44,060 nt of DNA, taken from NCBI GenBank assembly GCA_946478895.1, contig CAMLDY010000012.1, positions 1-44,060 of the forward strand, in the 5' to 3' direction. The translations under genes were made by a program, and so were the position numbers. Numbering within the stretch: position 1 is the stretch's first letter; every line of letters starts with the position of its first letter. Under the pieces are notes generated by a model that searched no databases, was not told where the DNA came from, and saw only the letters and a program-made list of their open reading frames with translations. Of the stretch, positions 41,013-44,060 are shown one piece after another. The DNA comes from an uncultured Gemmatimonadota bacterium (lineage in GTDB: Bacteria; Gemmatimonadota; Gemmatimonadetes; Gemmatimonadales; Gemmatimonadaceae).

Positions 41013-42704
41013 CTAGTACCTCCACTGCGTCGAGCTCTCGCCGGCCGGCGCGTGGGCGGTGATGAAGTCGGCCATCTCCCGAACGAGGTTGGCCTCCGTC
41101 GTATGTTGCCAGCCGTGGCCTTTCTCAGGACGCCCGTAGTGAAACACGGCGTTCGCGCGCGGAGCGCTGGCGCTGTCGAGGAACGCCTGGAGATCGTACA
41201 CGGCGAGGTTCAGATAAAAGTTGTCCATGTCGCCGACGTCGACGTGAATCTTGTCGACAAGCTGCGGACCGATCGTCGGCCAGTGCTGGGCGAGATAGTA
41301 GCGCAGGTCGTAGCCGTGGTCGCGCATGTACGTCGCGACCTCGTGATCGATGTGGCCGGTGCGCTTGTCCCAGAGCGGCTTCGGGTATCCGTCGCTGCCC
41401 ACCGGACCGAAGACCGCCTCCCACGCCTCGAGCTGGTCGGTCGAGCGGCCGTGGCTGCCGAGCACGTCTTCCCACCTGCTGTAGTCCCTGTGACTGATCA
41501 CCGGTTGCCCATCGGACATGCGCATCAGGAAGCGCTCGGCGGGACGCATGAATGACCCGCCGGCGCTGGTGACGAACGCGTTCGTGTCGGCGTAGATGTC
41601 GACCGTGCCGTAGTGCCGGAAGTCGACGGGATCGGGATACTCCGTCCACGTCCCCCCGAAAAATTCCGGGTGATGAATCTGGAGCGCGAGTGATTCCCAG
41701 CCGCCGGTCGATCCACCCGTCAGGACGCGCGCGTACGGCTTGCTGATGATCCGAAAATGCTCCTCGAGATACGGGATGAGCTCGGTGAGAATCGCGTCGC
41801 CGTACGGCCCGTTGTTGGCCGAGTTGACCGCGTAGGAATCGTCGAAGTACGGCGTCGGGTGCTGGAAGAGAACCGCGATCATGCGCGGGAAGCCGGGACC
41901 CATCCACGCGCTGCTGAATTCGAGCGGGGTATCCTGACCGTTGTTCGCCATCTCTGCTACGACCGCGGGCGAGAATGGTCGGGTGCTCTCCGTGAATCGA
42001 AGCGGCGGACGCAGACCGAAGTGCGCCTGGTCGTAGACCACCGGGTAGCGGACGTCCGGGTGCTCGTCGTAGCCCGCGGGTAGAAGCACGCTCGCGCCGA
42101 TGTAGATCGGCCTGCCCCAGAACGCCGAGAGGAGCTTGCTCTGGATCTTGATCTGCTTGACCCATTTGGTGTCGGGTGGGATCGTCCGTGGCGGATTTAT
42201 TTTCGTGAGCACCAGCGCGTGCATTCGATTCGCGCGCGCGTCGACGTGAAATTTCTGCGGCACGCTGTAAAGATTTCCGGGCGACGTGACGAAGTTCTGC
42301 CCTTCCCACTGATCCATGTGCGCCCAGATGACGTGACCGTCGGCGCGATGGAATTCGGTGTAGACGTTGAGCACCGCTTGCGCGTAGTAGTCGCCGGCCG
42401 GAAGATCATTGAGACTTTTGAGCGGGTAACCGGGAACGGTGGCGTCGATGATTACCGGAGATCCTGGAGCGAGAGCGTCGACGTCGCGGCCGAATGTCGG
42501 CAATCCCCGATCGAGCGGGTGCATCTGGAATCGCGGCTCGGGACTGGAGTCCCTGCTGATGATCAGGAGCAGTCGTCCGGTAACGGGCTCGGTGTGGATC
42601 GATTTCGGGAAGGTGATCGAGAAGCTCGGCCCGCGGGTTTGCGCACCTATAGTCAGTGGAGCGAGGGCGAGAGCGATCGTCGTCGCGACGCGGCAGGTTG
42701 GCAT
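41013..42704 (-). CDS. Secreted esterase-like alpha/beta hydrolase
   Basis: 563 residues with a cleavable signal (about 1-21, ending IGAQT). The C-terminal half is an esterase-D/feruloyl-esterase-like (PF00756) domain. Nucleophile S332 sits in LTGGSTGGWESL, the Asp in VDVGDMDNFYL and the His in KGHGWQHT, so the triad is complete. The N-terminal half (about 30-200) is a beta-rich domain I cannot name. The substrate is unknown; polysaccharide esters or polyesters are possible. Its start lies 28 bases from a repeat B element. Confidence 0.87.
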   Translation of the reverse strand: MPTCRVATTIALALAPLTIGAQTRGPSFSITFPKSIHTEPVTGRLLLIISRDSSPEPRFQMHPLDRGLPTFGRDVDALAPGSPVIIDATVPGYPLKSLNDLPAGDYYAQAVLNVYTEFHRADGHVIWAHMDQWEGQNFVTSPGNLYSVPQKFHVDARANRMHALVLTKINPPRTIPPDTKWVKQIKIQSKLLSAFWGRPIYIGASVLLPAGYDEHPDVRYPVVYDQAHFGLRPPLRFTESTRPFSPAVVAEMANNGQDTPLEFSSAWMGPGFPRMIAVLFQHPTPYFDDSYAVNSANNGPYGDAILTELIPYLEEHFRIISKPYARVLTGGSTGGWESLALQIHHPEFFGGTWTEYPDPVDFRHYGTVDIYADTNAFVTSAGGSFMRPAERFLMRMSDGQPVISHRDYSRWEDVLGSHGRSTDQLEAWEAVFGPVGSDGYPKPLWDKRTGHIDHEVATYMRDHGYDLRYYLAQHWPTIGPQLVDKIHVDVGDMDNFYLNLAVYDLQAFLDSASAPRANAVFHYGRPEKGHGWQHTTEANLVREMADFITAHAPAGESSTQWRY

Positions 42705-42731
42705 CCGGCGAACTTATCAGGGGAAATGCGG

Positions 42732-42878
42732 AACTGCAAAAGCAAAAAACTACCGGCAGCCGGCGGTCAGCCGAACCAGCCCCGTGGCTACGGGTTGACG
42801 CGAACGCCACTCGAAAAGCCCGTAGCCACCCGCCGGTTGGGCCAACAGCCGCCTGCCGGTAGTTTTTATTTTGCAGTT
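42732..42878. repeat. Repeat B, full inverted element
   Basis: A complete copy with both ends: left AACTGCAAAAGCAAAAAACT (42732 onward) and right GGTAGTTTTTATTTTGCAGT (to 42878). The two halves are near reverse complements over about 60 bp around a GGCTACGGG/CCCGTAGCC core. The right end encodes the final T-A-K and TAA of the Uma2 gene. Confidence 0.85.
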
Positions 42879-43414
42879 AAGCCCGCAAACACCTCGCGCA
42901 AATCGACGACGACGTCGATACCCGCAATTCTCCACGTAATCCTGTCGCGCACGACGCGGCTCGCGCCCCTGCCCGTGCAAACTTCGACAGACTCATCGCG
43001 CCAGTCCACAAGCCAGACCTGCTGGAGTCCGAGCGCGAAGTAGGCGTCGCGCTTGAACTCCCGGTCGTAGATTCGCGACGATCGGCTGAGCACTTCGACG
43101 GCGAGCCAGTGCTCGGTGATTTTGCGCCAACTCGTCATCGGGCTGAAACGCGCGGGAAAGACCAGGATGTCTGGTTGCAACTGCGTGTTCGGCATCCGCA
43201 CGACCGCGCCAGGTCCGACGACGTGCGCGAATCCGGGTTTCTGGAGTGCGAGAAACAGCTCGCCCTGGATTCGGTTGGCAACGACCTGGTGGACCAATGC
43301 TGCTTGCGGCGTCACCAGCAGCACCCCGTCCAGCAGCTCGTACCTGTTCCCGTCGTTCGGGAAATTCTCGAGATCGTCGACGGTGTAGAGCGGGACGGAG
43401 ATCGCCATGGCCAT
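42866..43414 (-). CDS. Uma2-family (DUF820) PD-(D/E)XK nuclease-like protein
   Basis: 182 residues. It begins with NRYELLDGVLLVTP (E26). The nuclease core follows, with D82 in LQPDILVF, E107 in LAVEVLSRSS and K121 in REFKRDAYFALG, then QQVWLVD. This family is abundant in cyanobacteria and Gemmatimonadota; its function is unknown, though a restriction-like fold is established. The residues needed for metal binding appear intact. The last codons T-A-K and the TAA stop are repeat B sequence. The start is ATG 43414 or ATG 43408. Confidence 0.92.
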   Translation of the reverse strand: MAMAISVPLYTVDDLENFPNDGNRYELLDGVLLVTPQAALVHQVVANRIQGELFLALQKPGFAHVVGPGAVVRMPNTQLQPDILVFPARFSPMTSWRKITEHWLAVEVLSRSSRIYDREFKRDAYFALGLQQVWLVDWRDESVEVCTGRGASRVVRDRITWRIAGIDVVVDLREVFAGLTAK

Positions 43415-43541
43415 ACGCTACACTCTCGGCATTCGGTTTGTCCACTCGGCACTGCAGACGATTGGATGGAGCAGTGGTTGCAGCGTCACCATTTGCCGTC
43501 GCCCCAAGCTTTTTGCGCGCTGCCCCTCCGAACCAGTTATC

Positions 43542-43731
43542 AAGGCGGGGAATCGATCTCGGCGCGCAACGGCATCCACAGAACGGAAGCACGGAGCTCT
43601 AAGCTTGGTGAGCTTGCTGCGGGGAGCGTAACCGCTCCTGACTGCGGGCTTACGCGAACGCCAATCGAGAGGCCCGTAGCCACGAGCCGGTTAGGCCAAC
43701 GGTTGGCAGCCGGTATTTTTATTTTGCAGTT
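43542..43731. repeat. Repeat C + B composite, copy 3
   Basis: Block C (43542-43627) and block B (about 43651-43731) sit in the gap before the last hydrolase. B is diverged (GGTTGGCAGCCGGTATTTTT) and supplies the T-A-K and TAA at the hydrolase end. The rest of the gap (43415-43541) holds nothing I recognise. Confidence 0.85.
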
Positions 43732-44060
43732 AAATCAACGCTTGCCAGCCCGACCCGCTGTCGAATCCAACCTACCACGCTGCTCTGAAATCCAGGTAGA
43801 TAGTACGCAAGGAATCTCGCTTCACTATCGAAGCCGGTGTGCGCTGCCAGCAAGCCGTGATTCCCCTGCGGAAAGACGCGCACCGTCGCGTCGGGATTGC
43901 GCGACTCCTTGAAGACCTTCCGAAATGCCGGCGCGGTTTCCGCGGTTGGCACCGAGCGGTCGAGTCCGCCGAGCATGATGTAGATGGGCGCTTTGACCTG
44001 TCGCCAGAACGGGATTGGATCGTACGACCAGCTGCGTCGCAGGCTGTTGATGTAGTTCGC
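43719..44060 (-). CDS. Alpha/beta hydrolase, 5' end beyond window
   Basis: The last 113 residues of a hydrolase whose start lies outside the window. It keeps IMLGGLDRSVPTAETAPAF (Asp region) and FPQGNHGLLAAHTGF (His region), and ends in a helical segment with G-W-I-R-Q-R. It matches the remnant at 32781-33137 closely throughout. It may be the intact parent, which the sequence beyond 44060 would show. The end T-A-K-stop comes from repeat B. Confidence 0.8.
   Translation of the reverse strand, partial: ANYINSLRRSWSYDPIPFWRQVKAPIYIMLGGLDRSVPTAETAPAFRKVFKESRNPDATVRVFPQGNHGLLAAHTGFDSEARFLAYYLPGFQSSVVGWIRQRVGLASVDLTAK

Noticed and set aside
42993..43592. A frame opening in repeat C with the same first residues (M-L-P-F-C-G-C) as a frame at 32654
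   Set aside because: The shared residues come only from the repeat. Downstream sequences are unrelated, and one overlaps the Uma2 gene in another frame.

Overview
The window looks like chromosome from a GC-rich, Gram-negative, heterotrophic bacterium. Gemmatimonadota is the best guess, with Acidobacteriota as an alternative. The signs are a SusC/SusD pair, a Ser/Thr kinase fused to a beta-propeller, twin-arginine secreted enzymes, frequent GTG/TTG starts and many intergenic repeats. This placement is inferred from gene content; no rRNA or tRNA gene was seen.

Region 1 (1-23144) is mainly a galactoside-use locus. A minus-strand group carries a GH27 alpha-galactosidase, a sodium:solute symporter and a small membrane protein. 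A plus-strand series carries a Tat-exported clan GH-D-like glycosidase, a single-ORF fusion of a sodium:solute symporter to a sugar-1-phosphate nucleotidyltransferase, galactokinase, a LacI regulator, SusC, SusD and a GH43 lipoprotein. Together they could cut, import, phosphorylate and nucleotide-activate galactose. Inside this region sit a LytTR two-component system divergent from an efflux adaptor and ABC permease that lack an ATPase, and two four-helix-bundle (23S-rRNA-IVS-type) genes, each enclosed by inverted repeats.

Region 2 (23275-32555) holds the kinase-propeller, then AKR, PRC-barrel and MarR genes, a divergent MscS channel, an FAD monooxygenase, and a GMC oxidoreductase with a small Tat partner.

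Region 3 (33172-40791) is a GntR-type regulator divergent from a respiratory operon: PQQ alcohol dehydrogenase with lanthanide-type ligands, cytochrome c, CoxB with fused cytochrome c, a fused CtaD-CtaE oxidase and a small membrane protein. It reads as a chain from alcohol to oxygen.

Region 4 (41013-44060) holds a secreted esterase, a Uma2-type nuclease and a hydrolase running off the window. The 3' end of that hydrolase is duplicated as a remnant at 32781-33137.

Three structures cut across the regions. Repeat A (about 50 bp, often in inverted pairs) lies just downstream of stop codons. Repeat B (60-150 bp) also lies at gene ends and in four genes supplies the last residues T-A-K and the stop codon; an upstream block, repeat C, precedes three B copies. 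G-rich/C-rich heptanucleotide tracts sit at gene edges and in protein linkers.
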